A DNA stretch of 7,192 nucleotides from NCBI GenBank assembly GCA_050013615.1, contig JBEKEX010000138.1:1-7192 (forward strand). The letters are read 5' to 3'. The position numbers and the translations under genes are program-made. Positions 1 to 7,112 of this stretch are shown in pieces; positions within the stretch are counted from its first letter, which is position 1; every line of letters begins with the position of its first letter. The DNA is from JBEKEX01 sp050013615. GTDB taxonomy: Bacteria; Chloroflexota; Anaerolineae; Anaerolineales; Anaerolineaceae. The notes below the pieces were generated by a model. The model did no database searches. It saw nothing but the letters and a program-made list of their open reading frames with translations, and was not told the origin of the DNA.

Positions 1-30
1 CGTATAAAATGTTATCAGATTACTTTTCTA

Positions 31-67
31 ACGCCGTCGGAAGATTAATCTTAATGTATGGCGGCGT
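31..67. repeat. Inverted repeat with nested 12-bp palindrome
   Basis: The arms ACGCCG (31-36) and CGGCGT (62-67) are exact reverse complements. Between them lies the perfect palindrome AAGATTAATCTT (41-52). Neither strand has a T-run directly after the outer arm, so it does not look like an intrinsic terminator. It could be an operator or a structured leader element upstream of the HD-GYP gene. The symmetry is directly visible; the function is unknown. Confidence 0.45.
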
Positions 68-278
68 AATAATTATCATCATTATATTGGATGCTTTAAA
101 ATGTCGCCAATCAACGCCTTATATCACAATTGTATTACTGCTGCACACGTTCTGACGAGAGTATACAACTTGCCTTTTTCCCAAGCTCCAGGAGTTTCTA
201 CCGAGTTTTCCAAGTTTACTCAATTTGCTTGGGATTTTCGCCCCCATTGCCTTTTATGCATGTCCCGGAGAGAAGATT

Positions 279-288
279 GGAGAGAGGG
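279..288 (+). promoter_or_regulatory. Ribosome binding site fixing the HD-GYP start
   Basis: The purine-rich GGAGAGAGGG ends 3 bases before the ATG at 292. Its GGAGAG part lies 7 bases upstream, which is good Shine-Dalgarno spacing. This supports the ATG at 292 rather than the in-frame ATG at 130. Confidence 0.8.
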
Positions 289-291
289 ATA

Positions 292-2685
292 ATGTCTCCA
301 GAACTTCCCCGGAATAAATTTGATAAAAGCACTGGCTTTCCAGCACCGGATTCCCATGGATCGTTCTACCCATTGAGCTTGGAAGACCTCGAGCAGGAGA
401 AGAATCTGCTGTCAAGCGCCATTTTCCATAATTCGGGGATTGGGATTGCGCTGATGGACTTGCAGCTCAAGATTTTGCTTGCCAACCCCGCGTTGGAAAA
501 ATTGTTGGGTTATCTGCCGGAAGAACTCAGCGGTAAGACTTTAAAACAGCTTACTTATCCCGATGATATCGAAAAAGAATCCGATCCGCTTTGGACCATT
601 CGGTACACCGAACCGGACGTGTTCTTAAAGACCGAGAAACGGTATGTTTGCAAGAACGGCCAAATGATTTGGGGAAGATTGACGGCTACTTTGATCAGTG
701 ACAGTAATGGGATGCCCCAATTTGGACTTGGAATGCTGGAGGATATCACCGAGCAAAAGCTTTCTGAAACTGCCCAAGACATCCTTTACAAAATTTCTCA
801 AGCGGCCGGTTCAGTCCAAACACAGGAAGCTCTTTTCAGGCAAATCCACGAAATTTTAAGACAATTATTCCCGGTCGACAATTTTTTCATTGCGCTTTAT
901 GATGACCAGAAAAACGAATTGAGCTTTCCATATTTTGTCGATCAATTCGATGAAACGCCTGCTCCCAAGAAACCCGGCGACGGACTGACTGATTACGTGC
1001 TGCGAGTAGGTGAATCACTTTTGGTATCACCTGATGTTTTTTCTCAGCTGGTAGCACGCGGTGAAGTAGCCGAACTGGGATCCCCCTCCATCGATTGGAT
1101 GGGGGTGCCGTTAAAGATTGCCGATAAAACCATTGGCGTGATGGTGGCACAAAGTTATACGGAAGGCATCCGCTTCGCGCCCAACGACCTGATGCTAATG
1201 GAATTCGTCTCAGCGCAGGTGGCAAGGACGATCGACCGTAAGCGTGCTGAGGAAGCATTGCGGGACGAAGAAGAGAAATACCGGGTTTTGTTCGAAACCT
1301 CTCAGGATGCAATCTTTTTGGAAACTCTGGATGGGCACATTTTGGATTTCAATAACAATGCAGCAAAAATGTACGGCTATGACAAAGACAGCTTAAAAAC
1401 TCTGGAGGTCAAAGACCTTGTCCCTGCCGAGATGACGGAGGATATAACTGCTCTCGAAGGAAAGCTGGAAAAACAGGATGGTTTTGTCGTTGAAGTAATC
1501 AACAAGCGCAAAGACGGCACTTTATTCCCAATCGAGTTAAGCGCCAAGCTGGCTTCGGTGGGCGACCAGCGTTTGCTGGTGGTCTATGTGCGCGATATTA
1601 CGGAACGTAAACGGCATCACCGTGAGTTGGAGGCCATCGCCAGCATGGCGAACGCATTACGTTCTGTGGTTACCATGAGCAAGGTACAACCGATCATTCA
1701 GAAGCAAGTGACAGAATTACTTGATGCAGATGGTTTGCTTCTGGCCTGGAATGATCCTTTGACCAAAGAGGTGGTCATTCGGGTTGCCAGCGGTGCCTGG
1801 AGTGAGTTGGCCGGTCAACGATTGCCGCCGGGCGATGGTATTTGCGGGATGGTAATAACCAGTAGGAAACCGTATCTGACGAATAATGTAGTTGACGATG
1901 CTGAAAACACTTTTATTGAAATGGGCACCCAAATTTCGGCGATTGCCTGCGTGCCGTTGGCAGTGCAGGGACAAATTCTGGGCGCCATTGCCGTGGGAGT
2001 TAACAAGGGAATCGATGAAGGTGATCTACAAGTGTTGATCGCGTTAAGCGACCTGGCAGCCGGCGCTTTGCAAGGAGCTGAATTGTTGGAAAAGACCCGC
2101 GTACAGGCCAATGAACTTTGGGTGGCTTACGATGCCACCATCGAGGGGTGGGCGCGGGCACTGGAACTGCGCGATAAAGAAACACAGGGCCATGCAGAAC
2201 GTGTTACACATATGACATTGCAGTTGGCTCGGGCGATGGGAGTGGATGATAGCGCCATGGAACAGATCCGGCGCGGTGCTCTGTTGCATGATATCGGCAA
2301 AATGGGCATCCCTGACCAAATCCTGTTGAAGCCGGGAAAACTGACCCAGGAAGAGTGGAATATCATGCACAAGCACCCGCAGTATGCCTACGAATTGCTC
2401 TATCCCATTCCCTATTTGCGGCCGGCTTTGGATATTCCGTTTTACCATCACGAGCGTTGGAACGGAAAAGGGTATCCCAATAAACTCAAGGGCGAAGATA
2501 TTCCGTTGGCAGCGCGTCTCTTCGCCGTGGTGGATGTTTGGGATGCGCTCATTTCGGACCGGCCTTATCGCAAAGCCTGGTCGAAAAAGGCGGCGTTAGA
2601 GGTTATTCGTAATGGGGCAGACAAATTATTTGATCCAAAGGTAGTGATGGCCTTTTTGGAACTATTAGAAAGAGGGGAATTATAG
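292..2685 (+). CDS. PAS-GAF-PAS-GAF-HD-GYP sensor protein, probable cyclic-di-GMP phosphodiesterase
   Basis: This 797-residue protein has no evident membrane segment, so it is probably cytoplasmic. Read by eye, the domains are: PAS with PAC (about 38-156, ending DITEQK), GAF (about 165-315), a short charged linker (about 315-330), a second PAS with PAC (about 328-440, ending DITERK), a second GAF (about 448-600) and a C-terminal HD-GYP domain (about 610-797). HD-GYP metal-site residues are present: E630, H634, H666-D667, H695, H719-H720 and D748. The GYP loop reads HHERW followed by NGKGYP (719-729), with Asn where the family usually has Asp. HD-GYP enzymes hydrolyse cyclic-di-GMP (some act on cGAMP), so the protein likely links signals sensed by the PAS/GAF domains to second-messenger turnover; the ligands are unknown. 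The start is ATG 292, because of its ribosome binding site and because the 54 extra residues from an ATG at 130 do not resemble any domain. It is transcribed alone and converges on the EamA gene. Confidence 0.93.
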   Translation: MSPELPRNKFDKSTGFPAPDSHGSFYPLSLEDLEQEKNLLSSAIFHNSGIGIALMDLQLKILLANPALEKLLGYLPEELSGKTLKQLTYPDDIEKESDPLWTIRYTEPDVFLKTEKRYVCKNGQMIWGRLTATLISDSNGMPQFGLGMLEDITEQKLSETAQDILYKISQAAGSVQTQEALFRQIHEILRQLFPVDNFFIALYDDQKNELSFPYFVDQFDETPAPKKPGDGLTDYVLRVGESLLVSPDVFSQLVARGEVAELGSPSIDWMGVPLKIADKTIGVMVAQSYTEGIRFAPNDLMLMEFVSAQVARTIDRKRAEEALRDEEEKYRVLFETSQDAIFLETLDGHILDFNNNAAKMYGYDKDSLKTLEVKDLVPAEMTEDITALEGKLEKQDGFVVEVINKRKDGTLFPIELSAKLASVGDQRLLVVYVRDITERKRHHRELEAIASMANALRSVVTMSKVQPIIQKQVTELLDADGLLLAWNDPLTKEVVIRVASGAWSELAGQRLPPGDGICGMVITSRKPYLTNNVVDDAENTFIEMGTQISAIACVPLAVQGQILGAIAVGVNKGIDEGDLQVLIALSDLAAGALQGAELLEKTRVQANELWVAYDATIEGWARALELRDKETQGHAERVTHMTLQLARAMGVDDSAMEQIRRGALLHDIGKMGIPDQILLKPGKLTQEEWNIMHKHPQYAYELLYPIPYLRPALDIPFYHHERWNGKGYPNKLKGEDIPLAARLFAVVDVWDALISDRPYRKAWSKKAALEVIRNGADKLFDPKVVMAFLELLERGEL

Positions 2686-2717
2686 GCAAGCCAGGCCGAA
2701 TAGTTGTTTTTAATCTA

Positions 2718-3686
2718 TTAAGCGATGGAAAGACTACGAGACGCCAGGCGACTCTCGTGGATTCTCAAAAAAATCACACTTCCCAAGATCAAGAGACTGC
2801 CGATTAGTTGGATACCACCCAGACGCTCGCCGAACAGGAAATAAGCGCTGATGGTGGTGAAGGCAGGTTCCAACGTGGCGATCAAGTTGACAATACTGGA
2901 AGGCAAATAGCTCAAGCTGGTGTTGTACAGGCCGAATCCAATCACGGTCGGACCAGCTGCCAAAAGGAATAGGATGCCCCAACCGGCCAGAGCATTCCCC
3001 AGCCACAAAAAGTCTGCCGGTTTCGAGGCTGCACCCGGTAAAAATCCGTTCGATGACAAATTGAATACCATCAAAATGATGGCAGCAAACCCGAATGTAT
3101 ACAACAACGTTGTCCAGGGGTTCAAGCTGCGCTGGGCTGCCGAACGCCCCATCAGAGTATAGATGGCATAACACAAACCGGAAAGAATACCGGTCACAAT
3201 GCCCAGCAAGTTGGCATGCCAAACGGTTTGATCCAATGCCCCCGAAACCAATAAACAACCCGTCAAGCTAAGGATCACGGCCAGAATCTTACCCCAATCG
3301 AGAGTTTCTTTGAGAAACCACCAGCCCAGCAAAGCAGTGAAACCTGCCGAGCAATAAGCCATGACGGTGGAAACGGCTGCCCCGTTCAAGGTCACCGAAA
3401 GAGTCCAGGTGGCATTGAAAAGCGCCAATACGAACCCATAGATGACGAGATAGGGAAGATGATGCGGAGCTACATGTAGCAGGTGCGGATTCAATAATCC
3501 CAACACGGCCAGCAAGGTCGCAGTCACAAAGGCATCACGCCAAAAAGCCAACACCAAAGGCGGAATATCATAAGTCAGGGTAAGGTAACGGATGAAGATA
3601 GCAGTGGTCGAAAGGACGACTGCGCTGGCGAAAGCAATCAAATAGCCGCGGTTGAGGTTTGATGAGTGAGAAGTTGAAGTTGACAT
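2718..3686 (-). CDS. EamA/DMT-family membrane transporter
   Basis: This 322-residue, very hydrophobic protein fits ten transmembrane helices arranged as two EamA repeats, about residues 14-147 and 160-308. Each repeat ends with the family's typical closing pair of helices: a segment ending in WWFLKET (122-128) then a second helix in repeat 1, and ATLEPAFTTISAYFLFGERL (270-289) then a final helix in repeat 2. Length and layout match drug/metabolite transporter superfamily members, which often export amino acids or other metabolites; the substrate here cannot be read. I chose the ATG at 3686, although its ribosome binding site is weak (an AGG about 8 bases upstream). An in-frame TTG at 3725 would add 13 residues but has no ribosome binding site and abuts the upstream terminator. 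The gene follows the ABC operon in the same direction but is separated from it by that terminator, so it is probably a separate unit. Confidence 0.9.
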   Translation of the reverse strand: MSTSTSHSSNLNRGYLIAFASAVVLSTTAIFIRYLTLTYDIPPLVLAFWRDAFVTATLLAVLGLLNPHLLHVAPHHLPYLVIYGFVLALFNATWTLSVTLNGAAVSTVMAYCSAGFTALLGWWFLKETLDWGKILAVILSLTGCLLVSGALDQTVWHANLLGIVTGILSGLCYAIYTLMGRSAAQRSLNPWTTLLYTFGFAAIILMVFNLSSNGFLPGAASKPADFLWLGNALAGWGILFLLAAGPTVIGFGLYNTSLSYLPSSIVNLIATLEPAFTTISAYFLFGERLGGIQLIGSLLILGSVIFLRIHESRLASRSLSIA

Positions 3687-3727
3687 GGCCGGCCTATCGG
3701 GATTGTGGAGTGCTTGAGAAAACAACG

Positions 3728-3761
3728 TAAAAATGAAAAGCCCTGGCGTAAAAGCCAGGGC
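3728..3761 (-). terminator. Intrinsic terminator of the ABC transporter operon
   Basis: On the - strand an 8-bp perfect GC-rich stem (GCCCTGGC at 3754-3761 with GCCAGGGC at 3740-3747, as read on that strand) closes a 6-base loop. The T-rich TTTTCATTTTTA follows at 3739-3728. It begins 6 bases after the TAA of the OppF-type ATPase gene. The + strand lacks a T-run after the stem, so termination should be one-directional. Confidence 0.9.
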
Positions 3762-3767
3762 CTTCGC

Positions 3768-4826
3768 TTATTTATTAAACTGTTCCGCAAAGTGACAGGC
3801 CACCTGGTGACCGGGGCGTAACTCACGCAACTGCGGTTCCTCTTTTGAGCATATTTCTTGGGCAAAGGGGCAGCGTGGGTGGAAGCGACAGCCGGATGGC
3901 GGGTTGATGGGGTTGGGGATTTCGCCTTCGGGCATGGGCTGAGTGCGGCGCTGGGTTGGATCCGGGATGGGGACTGCGGCGAGCAGCGCCTGCGTATAAG
4001 GATGCAGTGGATGTTCATATACTTCACGCATGTCGGCCACTTCACCCATCCGTCCCAGGTATAGTATGCCAATACGATTACAAACGTATTTGGCAGTTGC
4101 CAGATCGTGGGTGATGAACAGGTAAGTCAGGTCGAATTCCTGCTTCATCTTCATCATCAAGTCGAGCAAGATGGAGCGAACAGACACATCTGCCATGGCG
4201 ATCGGCTCATCTGCGACGATGAGCTCGGGATGAGTGATCAGGGCACGGGCCAGGACGACGCGTTGGCGCTGACCACCCGAAATTTGATGGGGGAATAAAT
4301 CGTAGAATGCTTCCGGCGGATTCATGCCGACTGCATGGAAGATTTCCATTACCCGATTGCGCCGCTCACGCGGGGAGAGTTCTGGCATGTGGATTTGAGC
4401 AGGGTGTTCAATCGCCTGTCCAAGCGACATGCGCGGGTTGAGCGAAGCCAAAGGATCCTGGAAGACGATTTGCATGCGTGAACGCATGCGGCGCATTTCC
4501 TCAGGTGACAGGCTTTGGAGATCGATGCCGTCGAAAATAACATGGCCTGAAGTGGGTTCGTACAAGCGCAGAACCAGCCGGCCAATGGTGGATTTTCCGG
4601 AACCGCTTTCGCCTGCCAGGCCGAACACTTCCCCTCGGCGGATGGTAAAGCTGACGCCATCCACTGCTTTTACGGATGGTATATGACCATGGTTGAGCAG
4701 GGAAGCCAACAGACCACTCTGGATTGGGAAATACTTGCGGATGTCTTCGACGCGCACCAAGTCTTCGCCTTCGAGGGCGATCCGGACTGAACTGGGGGCG
4801 TTATTTGGTAAATTCTGCTTATCCAT
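3768..4826 (-). CDS. OppF/DppF-type ATPase of a dipeptide/oligopeptide ABC importer
   Basis: This 352-residue cytoplasmic ATPase powers import together with its neighbour-encoded partner. Visible motifs are Walker A GESGSGKST (72-80), Q-loop Q123, signature ISGGQ (182-186), Walker B LIVADE (202-207) and the H-loop histidine H240. After the nucleotide-binding domain comes the C-terminal extension typical of Opp/Dpp ATPases (about 265-352), with HPLHPYTQALL and four cysteines at 313, 319, 326 and 344. The D-loop region reads DEPIAMADVSV, where the common form is DEPxSALDVSV. ATG 4826 overlaps the end of the preceding ATPase gene by 8 bases, suggesting translational coupling; an AGGA lies 8 bases upstream. 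It is the last gene of the operon, with a terminator just after its stop. The substrate class (peptide, nickel or other solute) cannot be fixed from the ATPase. Confidence 0.95.
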   Translation of the reverse strand: MDKQNLPNNAPSSVRIALEGEDLVRVEDIRKYFPIQSGLLASLLNHGHIPSVKAVDGVSFTIRRGEVFGLAGESGSGKSTIGRLVLRLYEPTSGHVIFDGIDLQSLSPEEMRRMRSRMQIVFQDPLASLNPRMSLGQAIEHPAQIHMPELSPRERRNRVMEIFHAVGMNPPEAFYDLFPHQISGGQRQRVVLARALITHPELIVADEPIAMADVSVRSILLDLMMKMKQEFDLTYLFITHDLATAKYVCNRIGILYLGRMGEVADMREVYEHPLHPYTQALLAAVPIPDPTQRRTQPMPEGEIPNPINPPSGCRFHPRCPFAQEICSKEEPQLRELRPGHQVACHFAEQFNK

Positions 4827-5832
4827 TATGTGCGTCCTGTTTCTCGGCAGCCCGTTTTACGCCATCGTTCTGATAGAGCCAGCAAGAAGCGAGTTGGTCA
4901 TTGACGACCGGTTTGAAAACCGGTTCTTCCTCGGTGCAAATATCCATGGCGAACGGGCAACGTGGGTGGAATCGGCAGCCGGTCGGTGGGTGCAGCAGGC
5001 TGGGGGGCTCGCCACCCATTTTATATAACTCCCCCCCATCCAATTTGATGTTCGGGACCGATTTCAGCAAGCCCTGAGTATAGGGATGTTTTGGATCGGC
5101 AAAGACTTCTTGAGCTGTGCCGACCTCAACCATTTTTGCCGCATACATCACCGCCACCCGGTCGGCTACTTCAGCCACTACGCCGATATTGTGGGTGATC
5201 AAAAGAATGGTCAAGCCGAACTCCTTTTGGAGTTCCTTGAGCAAGTCAAGGAACTTGGCCTCGACGATGACATCCAGCGAGGTAGTAGGCTCGTCAGCAA
5301 TGACCAGCTTGGCCCTTAATGCCAGCGCCAGGGAGATCATAACGCGCTGGCGCATGCCGCCGGACAACTGGTGCGGGTATTCCTGTAGACGTTCGTGCCG
5401 GATGCCCAGGCGCTCCACCAGCTCTTCGGCACGCTTGCGCGCATCGGCATCGCTGACTTCAGGCTCGTGGGTATGGATTGTCTCGGTCAGATGATCGAGG
5501 ATGCGTTGAACCGGGTTGAGTGAGGTCATTGGGTCTTGAAAAACCATGCCAATCTCCGCCCCACGAATATCCGGCATCTCTTGCATGGATAACTTCATTA
5601 AATCCCGACCGTCGAACCACAGCTCGCCACCGGTAATGCTGGCGGGCCCATCATGCAAGCGCATCAGAGCTTTTCCGAAAGTAGATTTTCCACAACCAGA
5701 TTCGCCCACCAGACCCAAAATTTCGCCACGGCGGATATCAAGCGTTACATCATCTACTGCGCGCACGGCTCCTGCACGCGTTTTATATTCAACGGATAGA
5801 TTTCGAACGGAATAAAGGATGTCATCAGACAT
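4819..5832 (-). CDS. OppD/DppD-type ATPase of a dipeptide/oligopeptide ABC importer
   Basis: This 337-residue cytoplasmic ATPase is the likely heterodimer partner of the OppF/DppF-type protein encoded next. Visible motifs are Walker A GESGCGKST (43-51), Q-loop Q99, signature LSGGM (156-160), Walker B LVIADE (176-181), a standard D-loop TSLD (184-187) and H-loop H214 (in ITHN). The Opp/Dpp C-terminal extension follows, with HPYTQGLL and cysteines at 286, 292, 299 and 317. The ATG at 5832 shares one base with the TAA of the permease gene (TAATG), and a strong GAGGGA lies 6 bases upstream, so the start is well supported and translation is probably coupled. Length and motif order are normal for the family. 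The assignment as the D-type rather than F-type subunit follows from gene order and from its shorter, canonical form. Confidence 0.95.
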   Translation of the reverse strand: MSDDILYSVRNLSVEYKTRAGAVRAVDDVTLDIRRGEILGLVGESGCGKSTFGKALMRLHDGPASITGGELWFDGRDLMKLSMQEMPDIRGAEIGMVFQDPMTSLNPVQRILDHLTETIHTHEPEVSDADARKRAEELVERLGIRHERLQEYPHQLSGGMRQRVMISLALALRAKLVIADEPTTSLDVIVEAKFLDLLKELQKEFGLTILLITHNIGVVAEVADRVAVMYAAKMVEVGTAQEVFADPKHPYTQGLLKSVPNIKLDGGELYKMGGEPPSLLHPPTGCRFHPRCPFAMDICTEEEPVFKPVVNDQLASCWLYQNDGVKRAAEKQDAHNG

Positions 5833-7109
5833 TAGCGATCCCTCAACTTGGGGTTGAATATTTCTGCCAACCCCTCACCCATTAATGTGAACGATAAAAC
5901 GACCAGCAAGATGGCCAGACCGGGGAAGGTGATCATCCACCAAGCAGTTTGGATGAAACGCTGCCCGCGTGCCAGGTCAATGCCCCAATCTGCTATTGTG
6001 GGCGGTAAACCCAGGCCAAGGAAAGAAAGACCGGCGCCGGTCAAGATGGCATCCGCAACGTTCACCGAGAAGATGATGGCCACGGAAGGAATGACATTCG
6101 GGAAGATGTAACGGGTCAAGATCTCCAACCGGCGTGCCCCAATACTTTTAGCTGCTTCGATGTAGACTTCCTCTTTGACGGAAAGGGTTTGGCCGCGCAC
6201 AATACGGTAATAAGTTGGAATGTAAAGGACTGCAATGGCAACGATGATGTTGAGCATGCTTGGACCCAACACGGCAGTGATGGCAATGGCCAGGATCAAG
6301 CCAGGAAAAGCATACAAGCTATCCATTACCAGGCTCAACAAACGATCGAACATGCCGCCGACAAAGCCGGCGATCAATCCCAAAGGCACACCCAAAACCA
6401 ACGAGAGGATGGATGAACTGAAGCCGATGATCAGGGCAATACGCGTGCCCCAGAGCAGGCGGCTCAAGACATCCTGGCCTATGTCGTTCGTGCCAAGGAT
6501 GAACCCACCCGCGGCTTCCCCAGTGATGGTACCGGTATCCCGTAATGTAGGGAATTGAGCAGCGGCATTTTTGAATTCATTCGTCTGGACGACTGCAGCT
6601 TTATCCTTCCCATCCACGACCGCCTGTAAAGCCTCGTCGAGCGATGTATAGCGATCGATAACCGGCCGTAAGCGCAAGCCACCGGATTGATTTTTTATTT
6701 CTTGATCGATCTTCTGAGCTTCGTCGTTCAAGTCCCCGGCTGTTGGAAAGCCTTGTACAACGGCGACGGCAGGCCGGTCGGTTCCTTCAGGCACTGCCAG
6801 ATCTTGCAATTTATTGACGGGAGAGTCCACAGGTACGATGAGGATAGAAAGTTCGACTGTAGCGCCCGGCGCCACAAAGCTCGGCCCCACCAGAGCATCG
6901 GAAGAATAGGGAGCAAACCATTGGGGGACAATTGCCACGATAATAAAGCCCACGACCGCCACGGCGGAAACGGCGACAAACCACCAGTCAGCCCCATACC
7001 AGCGACGGGCCATAAAAAGACGGCGAACAAAGCCGACTTGCTTAAGCTCTACTTCCCAGGTAGTTCCTTCAGGTGGGGTATCAAGAGGTTTTTCATCGAT
7101 TTTAGGCAT
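5832..7109 (-). CDS. OppC/DppC-type ABC permease with a large extracytoplasmic insertion
   Basis: This 425-residue inner-membrane permease is one of the two channel subunits. An N-terminal cytoplasmic arm (1-43) leads into the first helix (about 44-65, ending WFAPY), as in OppC_N domains. The binding-protein-dependent permease domain runs from about 222 to the C-terminus with five further helices. The motif GTNDIGQDVLSRLLWG (206-221) and the EAA loop that docks on the ATPases (E318-A319-A320, G324, I335, P337) are clear. The family is usually about 280-320 residues long; the excess lies between helix 1 and GTNDIG, at about residues 84-202 (listed separately). The start is ATG 7109, with AAGG about 10 bases upstream and 3 bases after the stop of the preceding permease gene. 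It overlaps the OppD-type gene by one base. The reading frame is continuous through the insertion and both flanks fit the family, so a sequencing artefact is unlikely. Confidence 0.93.
   Translation of the reverse strand: MPKIDEKPLDTPPEGTTWEVELKQVGFVRRLFMARRWYGADWWFVAVSAVAVVGFIIVAIVPQWFAPYSSDALVGPSFVAPGATVELSILIVPVDSPVNKLQDLAVPEGTDRPAVAVVQGFPTAGDLNDEAQKIDQEIKNQSGGLRLRPVIDRYTSLDEALQAVVDGKDKAAVVQTNEFKNAAAQFPTLRDTGTITGEAAGGFILGTNDIGQDVLSRLLWGTRIALIIGFSSSILSLVLGVPLGLIAGFVGGMFDRLLSLVMDSLYAFPGLILAIAITAVLGPSMLNIIVAIAVLYIPTYYRIVRGQTLSVKEEVYIEAAKSIGARRLEILTRYIFPNVIPSVAIIFSVNVADAILTGAGLSFLGLGLPPTIADWGIDLARGQRFIQTAWWMITFPGLAILLVVLSFTLMGEGLAEIFNPKLRDR
5839..5844 (-). promoter_or_regulatory. Ribosome binding site of the OppD-type gene
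   Basis: GAGGGA on the - strand, 6 bases before the ATG at 5832, lies inside the end of the permease gene. It supports the overlapping TAATG start. Confidence 0.8.
6504..6860 (-). other. Inserted domain in the OppC-type permease, resembling a binding-protein lobe
   Basis: Residues about 84-202 of the permease lie outside the membrane, between helix 1 and helix 2. The likely order is strand VELSILIVPV (85-94), helix SPVNKLQDLA (96-105), strand PAVAVVQGF (113-121), helix (124-140), strand LRLRPVIDRY (145-154), helix SLDEALQAVVDGK (156-168), strand KAAVVQTN (170-177) and helix NEFKNAAAQF (177-186). This wording recalls one lobe of type 2 periplasmic binding proteins, which often read like 'S-P-I-x-x-L-x-D-L', then a V-A-V-x-x-G strand, then 'S-x-x-E-A-L-x-A-L-x-x-G-x-x-D-A-x-V'. 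The second lobe is missing. The resemblance is by eye and the domain name is an inference. Confidence 0.5.
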
Positions 7110-7112
7110 TGC

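Larger units (their letters stand above)
1..291. other. Non-coding leader upstream of the HD-GYP gene
   Basis: No convincing gene lies here. The first 180 bases or so are clearly richer in A+T than the rest of the window and contain an inverted repeat at 31-67. Short open frames exist (for example 9-155 and 101-292), but they lack a ribosome binding site and family-like wording. I could not find a -35/-10 pair with good spacing. A TATACA at 162-167 resembles a -10 box but has no matching -35. The promoter of the downstream gene is presumably in this stretch, but I cannot place it. Confidence 0.6.

Noticed and set aside
9..155. 48-codon open frame with an Ile-rich hydrophobic stretch near the left edge
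   Set aside because: Lacks a ribosome binding site, its composition is explained by AT-rich DNA, and it resembles no known family.
130..291. 54-residue N-terminal extension of the HD-GYP protein from an ATG at 130
   Set aside because: There is no ribosome binding site before 130, the residues are unlike any domain, and a strong ribosome binding site precedes the ATG at 292.
887..1312. 141-codon - strand open frame within the HD-GYP gene
   Set aside because: It lies opposite a region with clear GAF and PAS coding; its translation is rich in Arg, Pro and Ser and has no recognisable motif.
2686..2717. Possible terminator between the convergent HD-GYP and EamA genes
   Set aside because: There is a GTTGTTTTT run, but the only stem before it is 3 bp (GGC/GCC), too weak to call.
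3638..4072. Long open frame on the - strand overlapping the OppF-type gene
   Set aside because: It is a frame shadow: the overlapping ATPase frame carries clear conserved motifs and this one carries none.
3795..4977. Similar DNA stretches near 3870-3903 and 4950-4990, considered as a repeat
   Set aside because: They are the matching codons for GCRFHPRCPFA in the two related ATPases, so they reflect shared ancestry and not a separate repeat element.
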